NCBI RefSeq assembly: GCF_014268655.2 | Contig: NZ_JABWQX020000001.1 | Location: 3,378,001 to 3,442,000 of the forward strand | Direction: 5' to 3' | DNA from: Pseudomonas marvdashtae | Lineage (GTDB): Bacteria > Pseudomonadota > Gammaproteobacteria > Pseudomonadales > Pseudomonadaceae | Length of the DNA stretch: 64,000 nucleotides | Shown here: positions 47,246 through 57,777 of the stretch, in pieces | How positions within the stretch are numbered: the first letter of the stretch is position 1 | Layout: the number at the start of each line of letters is the position of its first letter | Translations under genes and position numbers: made by a program | The notes under the pieces: generated by a model | Database searches by the model: none | What the model was told of the DNA's origin: nothing | What the model saw: only the letters and a program-made list of their open reading frames with translations

Positions 47246-48556
47246 ATGTCCCAGAGCGCAGCAGCCCTCCTGGCTACCCCCGACGAAAAAAATACCGTCT
47301 ACAAGCGCATAACCCTGCGCTTGATCCCGTTCATTTTCATCTGCTACCTGTTCAACTACCTTGACCGGGTCAACGTTGGCTTCGCCAAGTTGCAGATGCT
47401 CGACGCGTTGAAGTTCAGCGAAACCGTGTACGGCCTCGGCGCCGGGATCTTCTTCATCGGCTACGTGCTCTGCGGCGTGCCAAGTAACCTGGCCCTGACC
47501 AAATTCGGCCCGCGGCGCTGGATCGCGCTGATGATGATCACCTGGGGCACGCTGTCGACCTGCCTGCTGTTCGTCACCACGCCGACCGAGTTCTACACGT
47601 TGCGGCTGTTCACTGGCGCCGCCGAGGCCGGGTTCTTTCCTGGCGTGGTGCTGTATCTCTCGCAGTGGTTTCCGACGTTCCGTCGCGGCCGGATCATGGC
47701 GCTGTTCATGTCGGCCATTCCAGTGTCCGGCCTTTTGGGCAGTCCGTTTTCCGGTTGGATCCTCAATCATTTCGCCGCCGGTCAAGGTGGCCTCGCGGGT
47801 TGGCAGTGGATGTTCCTGTTGCAGGGCGTCCCGACGGTGATCCTCGGGGCACTGGCGTTTTTCCTGCTCAGCGACACCTTCGCCAACGCCAAATGGCTGA
47901 CTGACCATGAACGCGCCGTGCTCACCGCCGACCACGCGGAAGACTTGGCCAACAAGCCGAAAACCACAACCGACTCCTTGGCGGCGGTGTTCAAGAATCC
48001 GGCGATCTGGGCGTTCGGCCTGGTGTATTTCTGCATCCAGAGCGGCGTGTACGCGATCAACTTCTGGCTGCCGTCAATCATCAAGAACCTGGGCTTCAGC
48101 GATAACCTGGTGATCGGTTGGCTGAGCGCGATTCCCTATCTGCTGGCGGCGGTGTTCATGTTGCTGGTGGGCCGTTCGGCGGACTTGCACAAGGAGCGTC
48201 GCTGGCATTTGGTGGTGCCGATGCTGATGGGCGCGGCCGGGCTGCTGATCGCGGTCAACTTCGCAACCACGCCGGCGATCGCCATCCTCGGCCTGACCAT
48301 CGCCACGATGGGCGCCCTCACCGGCCTGCCAATGTTCTGGCCGGTGCCCACCGCCCTGCTCAGCGCCGGCGCGGCGGCCGGCGGGTTGGCGCTGATCAAC
48401 TCCATGGGCCAAATGGCCGGTTTCCTCAGCCCCTATCTGGTCGGCTGGGTCAAGGACGCCACCGGCTCGACCGATGCGGCGCTGTACCTGCTGGCCGGCG
48501 TGATTGTCTGCGGCAGCCTGCTGGCGTTGCGCATGACCCGTACGCTTCGGGCCTGA
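47246..48556 (+). CDS. MFS transporter, anion:cation symporter type
   Basis: A 436-residue, 12-helix major facilitator of the ACS group that imports sugar acids such as glucarate, galactonate or tartrate. It has YKRITLRLIPFIFICYLFNYLDRVNVGFAKLQM at the N terminus, GAAEAGFFPGVVLYLSQWFP, and a second-half LVGRSADLHKERR loop. It is divergent from the CdaR-type regulator and near glycerate kinase, suggesting uptake of glycerate or a related acid. The ATG at 47246 begins MSQSAAALLATPDEKN. Confidence 0.88.
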   Translation: MSQSAAALLATPDEKNTVYKRITLRLIPFIFICYLFNYLDRVNVGFAKLQMLDALKFSETVYGLGAGIFFIGYVLCGVPSNLALTKFGPRRWIALMMITWGTLSTCLLFVTTPTEFYTLRLFTGAAEAGFFPGVVLYLSQWFPTFRRGRIMALFMSAIPVSGLLGSPFSGWILNHFAAGQGGLAGWQWMFLLQGVPTVILGALAFFLLSDTFANAKWLTDHERAVLTADHAEDLANKPKTTTDSLAAVFKNPAIWAFGLVYFCIQSGVYAINFWLPSIIKNLGFSDNLVIGWLSAIPYLLAAVFMLLVGRSADLHKERRWHLVVPMLMGAAGLLIAVNFATTPAIAILGLTIATMGALTGLPMFWPVPTALLSAGAAAGGLALINSMGQMAGFLSPYLVGWVKDATGSTDAALYLLAGVIVCGSLLALRMTRTLRA

Positions 48557-48568
48557 CCCCGTTACCCC

Positions 48569-48586
48569 GTGGGAGCTTGCTCCCAC
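48569..48586. repeat. Short REP palindrome
   Basis: GTGGGAGCTTGCTCCCAC is a compact inverted repeat downstream of the MFS gene. It is the minimal core of the REP family of this genome. Confidence 0.75.
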
Positions 48587-48677
48587 GTTGACCAGAGGAT
48601 TTGATAAATCAGTTGGATCCAAGCGGCGGTTCTGGTATTTGATTGGACCTTTCCCATCGATAAAAAGGATCTTGTCC

Positions 48678-49688
48678 ATGAGCTATCGCACGCTGGGTCA
48701 TTCCGGGTTGCAAGTCTCGACGCTGACCCTGGGCACCATGATGTTCGGCGAACAGACCAGCACCGAGGATTCACTGCGGATCATCGGCAAGGCCTGGGAC
48801 CAGGGCATCAACTTCATCGACACGGCCGACGTCTATACCAACGGCCGCTCCGAGGAAATCGTCGGCGAGGCGATTGCCCGTCATCGCCAGGAGTGGGTGC
48901 TCGCCACCAAGGTCGGTTTTGGCCCGCCGGACGGTGTGCCCAACCGCAGCGGCCTGAGCCGCAAGCATCTGTTCAATGGCATCGAGGCCAGCCTGACGCG
49001 CCTGGGCACCGATTACCTGGACATCTATTACCTGCACCGCGAAGACCACAACACGCCGTTGCAGGTCACGGTGTCGGCCATTGGCGATCTGATTCGCCAG
49101 GGCAAGATCCGTTACTGGGGCCTGTCCAACTACCGCGCCTGGCGCATCGCCGAGGTGATTCGTATCGCCGACGATCTGGGCGTCGACCGGCCGGTGATCA
49201 GCCAGCCGTTGTACAACATCGTCAATCGCCAGGCGGAAACCGAACAGATCACCGCCGCGCAGAACTACGGCCTCGGCGTGGTGCCCTACAGCCCCCTCGC
49301 CCGTGGCGTGCTCAGCGGCAAATATGCGCCGGACGTGGCGCCGGATGCCAACAGCCGCGCCGGCCGCCAGGACAAGCGCATCCTGGAGACCGAATGGCGG
49401 GTCGAGTCCTTGCGCATTGCCCAGCAGATCCAGCAATACACTCAGGAACGCGGCGTGGGTATCGTCGAGTTCGCCATCGCCTGGGTGCTGAACAACCGCG
49501 CCGTCACGTCGGCCATCGTCGGGCCGCGCACCGAGGAGCAGTGGGACGCGTATACCAAGGCGCAGGCGGTGCAGATCACGGCGGACGACGAAGCCTTCAT
49601 CGATTCATTGGTGACACCGGGGCATGCTTCGACACCGGGCTTCAATGACATGAGCCACTTCGTGCCGGGGCGCGTACCGCGCACGTAG
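48678..49688 (+). CDS. Aldo/keto reductase
   Basis: A 336-residue TIM-barrel oxidoreductase with MSYRTLGHSGLQVSTLTLGTMMFG, the catalytic aspartate and tyrosine in INFIDTADVYTNGRSEEIVG near residue 50, the lysine in LATKVGFG and histidine in YYLHRED. It uses NADPH to reduce aldehydes or ketones. The substrate is not evident from context. AAGGA lies upstream of the ATG at 48678; a longer frame is rejected. Confidence 0.9.
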   Translation: MSYRTLGHSGLQVSTLTLGTMMFGEQTSTEDSLRIIGKAWDQGINFIDTADVYTNGRSEEIVGEAIARHRQEWVLATKVGFGPPDGVPNRSGLSRKHLFNGIEASLTRLGTDYLDIYYLHREDHNTPLQVTVSAIGDLIRQGKIRYWGLSNYRAWRIAEVIRIADDLGVDRPVISQPLYNIVNRQAETEQITAAQNYGLGVVPYSPLARGVLSGKYAPDVAPDANSRAGRQDKRILETEWRVESLRIAQQIQQYTQERGVGIVEFAIAWVLNNRAVTSAIVGPRTEEQWDAYTKAQAVQITADDEAFIDSLVTPGHASTPGFNDMSHFVPGRVPRT

Positions 49689-49709
49689 TAGTATGCAACC
49701 CATATAACC

Positions 49710-49737
49710 GTGGCGAGGGAGCAAGCTCCCTCGCCAC
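49710..49737. repeat. Perfect REP palindrome
   Basis: A 13-base arm, GTGGCGAGGGAGC, then AA and its exact inverse, lies between the aldo/keto reductase and the RarD-like gene. It could end the reductase transcript. Confidence 0.85.
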
Positions 49738-49772
49738 AGGTAAAACGGTAGTCCCAATAACAAGAGGCACCC

Positions 49773-50657
49773 GTGTCCAAAGGCATCGTTCTATCGGTCT
49801 CGGCTTCCGCCCTGTTCGCCGTCATGTACTACTACACCTCGCTGCTCACGCCCCTGACCGGACTGGAGATCTTCGGCTGGCGCATGCTGCTGACGATGCC
49901 GTGCATGACGGCCTTCATGCTGATCTCGCGGGAGTGGAAACTGGTCTCGGATCTCGTCCAGCGCCTGGTCGCCACACCGCAACTGCTGCTCGGGGCGATG
50001 GCCTCTTCGGCGTTGATGGGCGCGCAGCTGTGGCTGTTCATGTGGGCACCGCTCAATGGCTACAGCCTGGATGTGTCGCTGGGGTACTTCCTGTTGCCGC
50101 TGTCGATGGTGCTGACCGGCCGTATTGTCTATGGCGAACGCCTCTCGCGCTTTCAGAAAATCGCCGTGTTCTTCGCCACCCTCGGAGTGCTCAACGAGCT
50201 CTACCAGGTCGGCGGGCTTTCCTGGGCGACGTTGCTGGTGGTGGTGGGTTACCCGATCTACTTCATCTTGCGCAAACGCCTGCGCACCGACAACCTGGGC
50301 GGGCTCTGGCTGGACATGACGCTGATGCTACCCTTGGCATTGTGGTTCGTGCAGAGCGGTGAACAGGGTTTCGGCGTCTTCGATCAATACCCGTGGCTGT
50401 CGCTACTCATCCCGGTGCTGGGCGTCATCAGTGCCTCGGCGCTGGTGGCCTACATCGTTGCCAGCCGGCTGCTGCCGTTCAGCCTGTTCGGACTGTTGAG
50501 CTATGTCGAGCCGGTGCTGTTGCTGGGCGTCGCGCTGCTGTTGGGGGAAAGCATCGAGGCGCAAGAGTGGCTGACCTACATTCCCATCTGGATGGCGGTG
50601 GCGGTGCTGGTGTTCGAAGGGTTCAAGCATCTGGTGCGACAGCGGCGCAGGGCCTGA
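49773..50657 (+). CDS. rarD: EamA-family transporter, RarD-like
   Basis: A 294-residue inner-membrane protein with about ten hydrophobic helices in two EamA repeats. It resembles RarD (MSKGIVLSVSASALFAVMYYYTSLL, FGWRMLLTMPCM, GYFLLPLSMVLTGRIVYGERLS and LLSYVEPVLLLGVALLLGES). Members export small metabolites; the RarD substrate is not known. The start is a GTG with AAGAGG upstream. A bidirectional terminator follows. Confidence 0.85.
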   Translation: MSKGIVLSVSASALFAVMYYYTSLLTPLTGLEIFGWRMLLTMPCMTAFMLISREWKLVSDLVQRLVATPQLLLGAMASSALMGAQLWLFMWAPLNGYSLDVSLGYFLLPLSMVLTGRIVYGERLSRFQKIAVFFATLGVLNELYQVGGLSWATLLVVVGYPIYFILRKRLRTDNLGGLWLDMTLMLPLALWFVQSGEQGFGVFDQYPWLSLLIPVLGVISASALVAYIVASRLLPFSLFGLLSYVEPVLLLGVALLLGESIEAQEWLTYIPIWMAVAVLVFEGFKHLVRQRRRA

Positions 50658-50679
50658 AGGCCAAGCACCCACCGGAAAT

Positions 50680-50717
50680 AAAAAACCCGCCAGGCATCAC
50701 AGCCAGGCGGGTTTTTT
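50680..50717. terminator. Bidirectional terminator between rarD and hppD
   Basis: AAAAAACCCGCC and GGCGGGTTTTTT form a stem with T-tracts on both strands. It lies between the convergent RarD-like and HPPD genes. Confidence 0.92.
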
Positions 50718-50730
50718 CATGGGTCAGGCA

Positions 50731-51807
<1,077 letters not shown>

Positions 51808-52058
51808 GTTGGCGCCTCATCATGCTTAATCAATTAACAAGAAACGTTAGTTGCCAGTGATGCTGAGGGCACGCGGCGGCGCGCAGGAAATACCACGAAC
51901 GCTGCGGGCGAGGTAGTCGCCGTAGATCAGTTGAAACCCAAGTATCTTCATTGTCGACCCAAGGCTCTTGCGGGCGAGGCTTCTGCTGCCAGAAGACGTT
52001 ATTCTTATATGCGTAAACGGATTCTACACAGCGTAACCCTGTTTGTCCGTCTTGGGTA

Positions 52059-53003
52059 TCAAATCGCCTTTGCAGCCGAACGCGCAAGCGGTTTGTTGCA
52101 CAGGAAAATTCCCGTCAGGATCAGCCCCCCGCCCACGCACATCATCGCCGTAAGCCGTTCGTCGAGTAGCAACGCACCGAGCAATACCGCCGTCAGCGGA
52201 TTAAGCGCGATGAACACCCCGGAACGGGTCGCGCCGATTTTGCGGATACCGTCATACCAGGCGATATAGGCCAGCGCCGAGCCCAGCACGCCGAGATACA
52301 GCAGGCTCAGCCATTGCCTGATATCCAGGGCTGACAAAGCACCAAAATGGATATCGCCACTGGCGGCACAGGCCACCCACAACATCAAGGTGCCCAGCAG
52401 GATCGACCAGGTGACAGTCTGCAGAGGGCCCAGACTCTCACTCAGGCCCTTGGAAAACAGCGAATAGATCCCCCAGCCCAGCACGCAGCCAAAAATCAGC
52501 ACGTCACCCATCCAACCCTGTCCCGTGGTCTGCAGCACGGACGGATCACGGTTGACGATCACCAACCCCGCCCCGCCGATGCACAACAGGATGCCGGCGA
52601 CTTTCAAGCGACCCAGCCGCTCCCCGAACAGGCACCAGGACGCCAACCCGATCACCGCCGGGTTCAACGCCACAATCAGCGAGGCCCGCGACGCATTGAT
52701 GTGCTGCAAGCCGTAAAAGAAGCACAGGTTGTAGACAAAGATGCCGAAGAAACCCAGCACCGCCAACCAAAGGCCCTGCTTCAGGCTGGGCTTGGCCAGG
52801 GGGATGCGGGCCAGGCCGAGAAACATCAGCAACGCGATACTCGCCAGCAGAAAGCGCAGGCTGGCGGCAAACATTGGGGCCAGGGCATCGGAGAGGATCC
52901 TGCCGGCGACGAAGGTCCCGCCCCAGATCATGGTCACCATGGCGAGCTTCAAGTAGACCGGCAGATCGGAAGGTGTTGGAACGGCGTGTTCGCCAGAGGT
53001 CAT
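52059..53003 (-). CDS. DMT-superfamily EamA transporter
   Basis: This 314-residue inner-membrane protein has two EamA domains of five helices each (LKLAMVTMIWGGTFVAGRIL at the start; GLGWGIYSLFSKGLSESLG-like centre; VFIALNPLTAVLLGALLLDERL near the end). Such proteins export amino acids or other metabolites. It is divergent from a LysR gene 95 bases away, which was probably its regulator before the frameshift. Confidence 0.88.
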   Translation of the reverse strand: MTSGEHAVPTPSDLPVYLKLAMVTMIWGGTFVAGRILSDALAPMFAASLRFLLASIALLMFLGLARIPLAKPSLKQGLWLAVLGFFGIFVYNLCFFYGLQHINASRASLIVALNPAVIGLASWCLFGERLGRLKVAGILLCIGGAGLVIVNRDPSVLQTTGQGWMGDVLIFGCVLGWGIYSLFSKGLSESLGPLQTVTWSILLGTLMLWVACAASGDIHFGALSALDIRQWLSLLYLGVLGSALAYIAWYDGIRKIGATRSGVFIALNPLTAVLLGALLLDERLTAMMCVGGGLILTGIFLCNKPLARSAAKAI

Positions 53004-53098
53004 CGCTTCACCTAATTTGAGATTTATCCGAGTCCCGTATCACTGGGATGATGTATCGTTACTCTCATGTCTCATCATCGTAAAATGAGCTTTTACTC

Positions 53099-53970
53099 AT
53101 GACCCTGACCCAACTGGAAATCTTTTCGCTGGTCGCCGAACTCCGCGGCTTCACTCCTGCGGCAATACGGTTGGGGATCGGTCAGTCCGGGGTGTCGCAC
53201 GCCATCAAATCCCTGGAACAGGAATTGGGCGTCGAATTGTTCCGACGCCATCAATCCCTTGTGGAGCCCAGCGACATCGGCCAGCAACTGTTGTTGCGAG
53301 CCAGGGCGATGCTCGGACTAGCCGATACCTTGCGCCAGGAAGCCGCCGACGCCCGGGGCATGCGACGCGGGACCTTGCGCATAGGCTCGTTCGGCCCGAC
53401 TTCCTCGATGAAATTGCTTCCGACCATCCTGCGGCGCTACCGCGCCTTGCACCCGGGAATCGAGGTGCATGTCGACGAAGGGCCGGACCGTCAGGTGCTC
53501 CAATGGCTGGATGAACGGCGTATCGACGTTGGTTTCGTGGTGCTACCCGAAGAACGCCTCGATACGTTCGCCTTGATGGAGGACCAGATGGTCGCCCTGT
53601 TGCCCGCCGCCCACCCCTCGCCGCCCGAACCAGCGTTGAGCTCAGGGATCTGTGCGACGACCCCTTCATACTCACCGAGGCGGGCTCGTCGGAATTGGTC
53701 TGGCGGCTGTTCAATAGCGCGCGACTCACTCCGAACGTACGCTATCGCTGCTCGCAACTGCTCAGTACGCTGGATATTGTCAGCCGCGGGGACGCGGTGA
53801 GTGTGGTGTCTGAAGGCTCGTTGCCTTCCATCGAGAATCCAGGGTTCGTTTTTCGGCCTCTGTCGCCTCCGATTCCAAGGCAGATCGGCCTGGCGGTGCT
53901 CGACCGCCGCCAGTCCTCGCCGGCAACCCTGGCGTTTATCGAGCTGGCCAGGACGCTGCTCCCGGTCTAA
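53099..53970 (+). pseudogene. LysR-family regulator, broken by a one-base frameshift
   Basis: The first 170 residues are a normal LysR regulator (MTLTQLEIFSLVAELRGFTPAAIRLGIGQSGVSHAIKSLEQELGVELFRRH; effector-domain words RGTLRIGSFGPTSS). After VALLPAAHP at 53614-53617 the frame shifts. The next frame continues with VELRDLCDDPFILTEAGSSELVW and runs on through VSVVSEGSLP to a stop at 53970, giving a full-length product of about 290 residues. One added C in the CCCC run would restore HPLAARTSVELRD. It may be a genuine recent mutation or a sequencing error. Confidence 0.85.
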
Positions 53971-53974
53971 CGTC

Positions 53975-54020
53975 AAGCATGCCCGCTGCGGCGAAGCTTG
54001 CTCACTTGGCGGGCATGCTT
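53975..54020. repeat. Inverted repeat after the LysR gene
   Basis: AAGCATGCCCGC and GCGGGCATGCTT form a 12-base stem around a 22-base loop containing REP-like GAAGCTTGCTC. No T-tract follows. It may be a REP relative or a weak terminator. Confidence 0.6.
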
Positions 54021-54319
54021 GAGTTATAAATAAATCGAGGGGAACAAGATCATAACTTTCGATAATCTTACCAGCATGAATCTAATAGCCAGATTCCGCC
54101 GCCAAGGTCTTGACGTTGGTGGCGTGCCTGAGGTGAATCCGTGCTGTTGTTACATAACGAAAAAGTTACGATTTACACTTTTTGGTTTAACTACTACAAT
54201 TTTTTCTGCCTGTACCAGATAGCAGGAGAGACATTAGTCACCGAGTCGCTACAAGGCGCTGGGCTTATAGCTTTGTTTGCGGTTGGTATCAGCCATATAT
54301 TTTGATTGGAGTAATGATA
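54021..54319. other. AT-rich leader region of the MvaT-family gene
   Basis: No gene is seen in this gap of about 300 bases. It is much richer in A and T than the surroundings, with runs such as CACTTTTTGGTTTAACTACT. This is the kind of DNA that MvaT proteins themselves bind, so autoregulation is plausible. Confidence 0.4.
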
Positions 54320-54685
54320 TTGTCCAGACTCGCTGAATTTCGCAAAGCCGAAAAGGCCCTTCAAGAGCAGCTCGCGCAGCTGGAAGCCTTGAAGAATGAC
54401 GCCGGGCTCAAGAAAGAAATCGAATTCGAAGAGAAGCTCCAGGGGCTGATGAAGACTTATGGCAAGGGCCTGCGCGACATCATCGCGATTCTCGATCCGA
54501 ATCCATCCAAGTCAGGCCTGTCGCCGGCCAAGACGCCGAAGACCCGGCGTGCCCGTGTCGTCAAGGTGTACCAGAACCCGCATACTGGCGAATTGATCGA
54601 AACCAAGGGCGGCAACCATCGCGGCTTGAAATCCTGGAAAGAGGAGTATGGTGCGAGCACCGTTGATTCCTGGTTGCGCAGCTGA
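54320..54685 (+). CDS. MvaT/MvaV-family nucleoid-associated (H-NS-like) protein
   Basis: A 121-residue H-NS functional analogue that silences AT-rich DNA. It has an N-terminal coiled-coil oligomerisation part (SRLAEFRKAEKALQEQLAQLEALKND), a basic linker near residue 70-85 (KTPKTRRARVVKVY) and the C-terminal DNA-binding region (NPHTGELIETKGGNHRGLKSWKEEYG). A TTG at 54320 with GGAG eight bases upstream gives the family N terminus MSRLAEFR. The ATG five bases upstream is in the same region but has poor spacing. A good terminator follows. Confidence 0.9.
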   Translation: MSRLAEFRKAEKALQEQLAQLEALKNDAGLKKEIEFEEKLQGLMKTYGKGLRDIIAILDPNPSKSGLSPAKTPKTRRARVVKVYQNPHTGELIETKGGNHRGLKSWKEEYGASTVDSWLRS

Positions 54686-54700
54686 GAGCCACTACAATGC

Positions 54701-54731
54701 AAAAGCCCTGACGTAGACTCAGGGCTTTTTT
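54701..54731 (+). terminator. Terminator of the MvaT-family gene
   Basis: AAAAGCCCTG and CAGGGCTTTTTT form an intrinsic terminator 16 bases after the stop codon. Confidence 0.9.
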
Positions 54732-54777
54732 ATGGGCTGAACTTCTGGCTTGCTTCGAGCGCATTACGCCGAAGGTC

Positions 54778-55314
54778 TTATAGTTTCAGGCTATTTCGTA
54801 CTGACTGTATTTCATCCTGGCTTTCAGCAAATACCTGCGCCTGTCCAGCGTAGGACAACACGTAGGCGCTCCCCTCGCTTAATGCTGCAACCAACGTCTG
54901 CGACAATACATGACTGCCGTTCTGCGTGATTGTGCAAGTGGTTTCCAAAGCGTTGACGCCGCCCAACATGGAAGGGTGAATCTTAGTGCATGCACTTTGA
55001 TATCCGCCTTGAAAAAAATCTTTTTGGATGGATTTGCGCATTTCCAGCAACACGCCTTGCAAGTTGACTTGGTGACCGGCCTCCACGGGTGTGGCGGTCA
55101 GCTCCATGACCATTACCGCGTTGCCTGAAGGGTCGTTCTTGGTCGCACGCTGCCGGGTGGTGCCCGGTGGTGTCACGGGAGCTGACGCGTCGCCAGGGAG
55201 CGACTCGATGAGCCAGCCCTGGGGCCAGGTAACCTGCGGTTCGGCCGCACTGGCCCCAAGACTTGCAGCGATGACAAACAGCGGGACAACCAGCGAAAGG
55301 AACGGTCGAAACAT
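54778..55314 (-). CDS. Exported protein of DUF4946 type
   Basis: A 178-residue protein with a Sec signal peptide (MFRPFLSLVVPLFVIAASLGASAAE, cleavage about residue 24) and a mature domain with two cysteines in YQSACTKIH and LETTCTITQNGS. It resembles a small pseudomonad family I recall as DUF4946; function is unknown. It is monocistronic and convergent with the MvaT-family gene. Confidence 0.7.
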   Translation of the reverse strand: MFRPFLSLVVPLFVIAASLGASAAEPQVTWPQGWLIESLPGDASAPVTPPGTTRQRATKNDPSGNAVMVMELTATPVEAGHQVNLQGVLLEMRKSIQKDFFQGGYQSACTKIHPSMLGGVNALETTCTITQNGSHVLSQTLVAALSEGSAYVLSYAGQAQVFAESQDEIQSVRNSLKL

Positions 55315-55501
55315 TGCGTTGCACTCACGGACGAATCGTCAAGTCTGAAGCGCGTCGCACCGCGAGGCAATAGCCAGGTTTGGCGATGTCGCCCCCCTTG
55401 CGTATCATGGACACACCTGCAAGGAAGCCGTCTGACGCAAGCCCAGGACCGTCGCGCCAAGCGTGCGACGCCGTTTGCCCCACTTATTTTCCGGAGGGCC
55501 C

Positions 55502-56023
55502 ATGAGCCTGCACGAACTCAACACTTTCCCTGGCGTCACCGCCCAGCCCGACGCTGCAACGGCCAAGTTCGTCTTCAACCACACCATGCTGCGGGTCAAG
55601 GACATCACCAAGTCTCTCGATTTCTACACCCGCGTGCTGGGTTTTTCCCTGGTGGAGAAACGCGATTTCCCGGAAGCCGAATTCAGCCTGTATTTCCTTG
55701 CGCTGGTCGACAAGAGCCAGATCCCGGCGGACGCTGCGGCGCGTACCGAGTGGATGAAATCGATCCCCGGCATCCTCGAACTGACCCACAACCATGGCAC
55801 CGAAAACGACCCGGCATTTGCCTACCACAACGGCAACACCGACCCACGTGGCTTCGGCCACATCTGCATCTCGGTGCCGGACGTCGTCGCCGCCTGCGAG
55901 CGCTTCGAAGCGTTGGGCTGCGACTTCCAGAAGCGCCTGAGCGATGGCCGCATGAAAAGCCTGGCGTTCATCAAGGACCCGGACGGCTACTGGGTCGAAA
56001 TCATCCAGCCCGCACCGCTGTAA
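55502..56023 (+). CDS. gloA: Lactoylglutathione lyase (glyoxalase I)
   Basis: A 173-residue metal enzyme that converts the methylglyoxal-glutathione adduct to S-lactoylglutathione. Metal and substrate words include [50 protein letters not shown] and [12 protein letters not shown]. The length fits the longer, zinc-type class of pseudomonads. CGGAGGG precedes the ATG at 55502. Confidence 0.95.
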   Translation: MSLHELNTFPGVTAQPDAATAKFVFNHTMLRVKDITKSLDFYTRVLGFSLVEKRDFPEAEFSLYFLALVDKSQIPADAAARTEWMKSIPGILELTHNHGTENDPAFAYHNGNTDPRGFGHICISVPDVVAACERFEALGCDFQKRLSDGRMKSLAFIKDPDGYWVEIIQPAPL

Positions 56024-56037
56024 ACGCCTCGCCGGAT

Positions 56038-56077
56038 AAAAAAACCCCATGGGCCGAAGCCCATGGGGTTTTGTTTT
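56038..56077. terminator. Bidirectional terminator between gloA and ahpF
   Basis: AAAACCCCATGGGC and GCCCATGGGGTTTT form a stem with A/T tracts on both sides, serving the convergent genes. Confidence 0.9.
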
Positions 56078-56091
56078 TCCAACGGCTGGCG

Positions 56092-57654
56092 TCAGGCCGG
56101 CGCGGAGGTGCGGATCAGGTGATCGAAAGCACTCAGCGAAGCCTTGGCGCCCTCGCCCACGGCGATGACGATCTGCTTGTACGGCACGGTGGTCACGTCA
56201 CCGGCGGCGAACACGCCAGGGATCGAGGTTTCACCCCGGGCATCGACGATGATCTCGCCACGCGGTGACAGCTCGACGGTGCCCTTGAGCCAATCGGTGT
56301 TAGGCAGCAGGCCGATTTGCACGAAGATGCCTTCCAGCGCGACGTCGCGCACTTCACCGCTTGGACGGTCCTTGTAGCGAAGGCCGTTGACCTTCTGCCC
56401 GTCACCCGTCACTTCGGTGGTCTGGGCGTTGGTGATCACCGTCACGTTCGGCAGGCTGTGCAACTTGCGCTGCAACACCGCGTCGGCGCGCAGTTGGACG
56501 TCGAACTCCAGCAAGGTGACATGAGCCACGATACCGGCCAGGTCGATCGCCGCTTCGACGCCGGAGTTGCCGCCGCCAATCACCGCCACGCGCTTGCCTT
56601 TGAACAGCGGACCGTCGCAGTGCGGGCAGTACGCCACGCCCTTGTTGCGATATTGCTGTTCGCCCGGCACGTTCATTTCGCGCCAGCGAGCACCGGTCGC
56701 CAGGATCACGGTCTTGGCCTTGAGGCTCGCGCCGCTGGCGAACTTGATTTCATGCAGGCCGCCATCCTTGCCTGGCACCAGGCCGCCGGCACGTTGCAGG
56801 TTCATGATGTCGACGTCGTACTGCTTGACGTGCTCTTCCAGGGCGACGGCCAGTTTGGGGCCTTCGGTTTCCTGGACCGAGATGAAGTTCTCGATGGCCA
56901 TGGTATCGAGCACCTGGCCGCCAAAACGCTCGGCCGCAACGCCAGTGCGGATGCCTTTACGGGCCGCGTAGATTGCCGCCGAAGCACCGGCCGGGCCACC
57001 GCCGACCACCAGCACATCAAAGGCATCCTTGGCGCTGATCTTCTCGGCCTGGCGTTCGATGCCGCTGGTGTCGATCTTGGCGAGAATCTCTTCAAGGCCC
57101 ATGCGGCCCTGGCCGAAGTTGACACCGTTCAGGTAGATGCTCGGCACGGCCATGATCTGGCGCTCATCGACTTCGGCCTGGAACAGCGCACCGTCGATGG
57201 CGACGTGACGGATGTTCGGGTTCAGCACCGCCATCAGGTTCAGCGCCTGGACCACGTCCGGGCAGTTCTGGCACGACAGCGAGAAATATGTCTCGAAGTT
57301 GAACTCACCTTTAAGGGAGCGGATCTGTTCGATCACTTCGACACTGGCCTTCGAAGGGTGGCCACCGACTTGCAGCAGGGCCAGCACCAGCGAAGTGAAT
57401 TCATGCCCCATGGGGATACCGGCGAAACGCAGGCTGATATCGGCGCCCGGGCGATTCAACGAAAACGATGGCTTGCGCGCATCGGTGCCGTTGTCGAGCA
57501 AGGTAATCTGGTTGGAAAGACTGGCAACGTCTTTGAGTAACGCGAGCATTTCCTGGGATTTCGCACCGTCGTCGAGGGATGCGACGATCTCGATCGGCTG
57601 GGTGACCCGTTCCAGGTATGACTTCAACTGAGCTTTAAGATTGGCGTCCAACAT
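56092..57654 (-). CDS. ahpF: Alkyl hydroperoxide reductase subunit F
   Basis: AhpF is the NADH-dependent flavoprotein disulfide reductase that recycles AhpC. The 520-residue protein has an N-terminal double thioredoxin-like domain with a CxxC site in [10 protein letters not shown] near residue 127, an FAD motif [21 protein letters not shown] near 215, and the thioredoxin-reductase CxxC in [11 protein letters not shown] near 340. The ATG at 57654 gives the usual [10 protein letters not shown] start; five residues upstream are possible. It lies downstream of ahpC but is separated by a terminator. Confidence 0.95.
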   Translation of the reverse strand: MLDANLKAQLKSYLERVTQPIEIVASLDDGAKSQEMLALLKDVASLSNQITLLDNGTDARKPSFSLNRPGADISLRFAGIPMGHEFTSLVLALLQVGGHPSKASVEVIEQIRSLKGEFNFETYFSLSCQNCPDVVQALNLMAVLNPNIRHVAIDGALFQAEVDERQIMAVPSIYLNGVNFGQGRMGLEEILAKIDTSGIERQAEKISAKDAFDVLVVGGGPAGASAAIYAARKGIRTGVAAERFGGQVLDTMAIENFISVQETEGPKLAVALEEHVKQYDVDIMNLQRAGGLVPGKDGGLHEIKFASGASLKAKTVILATGARWREMNVPGEQQYRNKGVAYCPHCDGPLFKGKRVAVIGGGNSGVEAAIDLAGIVAHVTLLEFDVQLRADAVLQRKLHSLPNVTVITNAQTTEVTGDGQKVNGLRYKDRPSGEVRDVALEGIFVQIGLLPNTDWLKGTVELSPRGEIIVDARGETSIPGVFAAGDVTTVPYKQIVIAVGEGAKASLSAFDHLIRTSAPA

Positions 57655-57682
57655 ACGGGCGATTTCCATGTTTGAATTTCAG

Positions 57683-57722
57683 AAAAAACAACGCCCGAGC
57701 GAATCTCGCCCGGGCGTTTTTT
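57683..57722 (-). terminator. Terminator between ahpC and ahpF
   Basis: An A-run, then ACGCCCGAG and CTCGCCCGGGCGT, then TTTTTT form an intrinsic terminator; on the minus strand the tail is also A/T-rich. It probably limits read-through from ahpC into ahpF. Confidence 0.85.
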
Positions 57723-57777
57723 GGGGCGAAGCGGCTTACTTGGTTAAGAGCGGATCGCCCTCGGATAACGCACTGGC

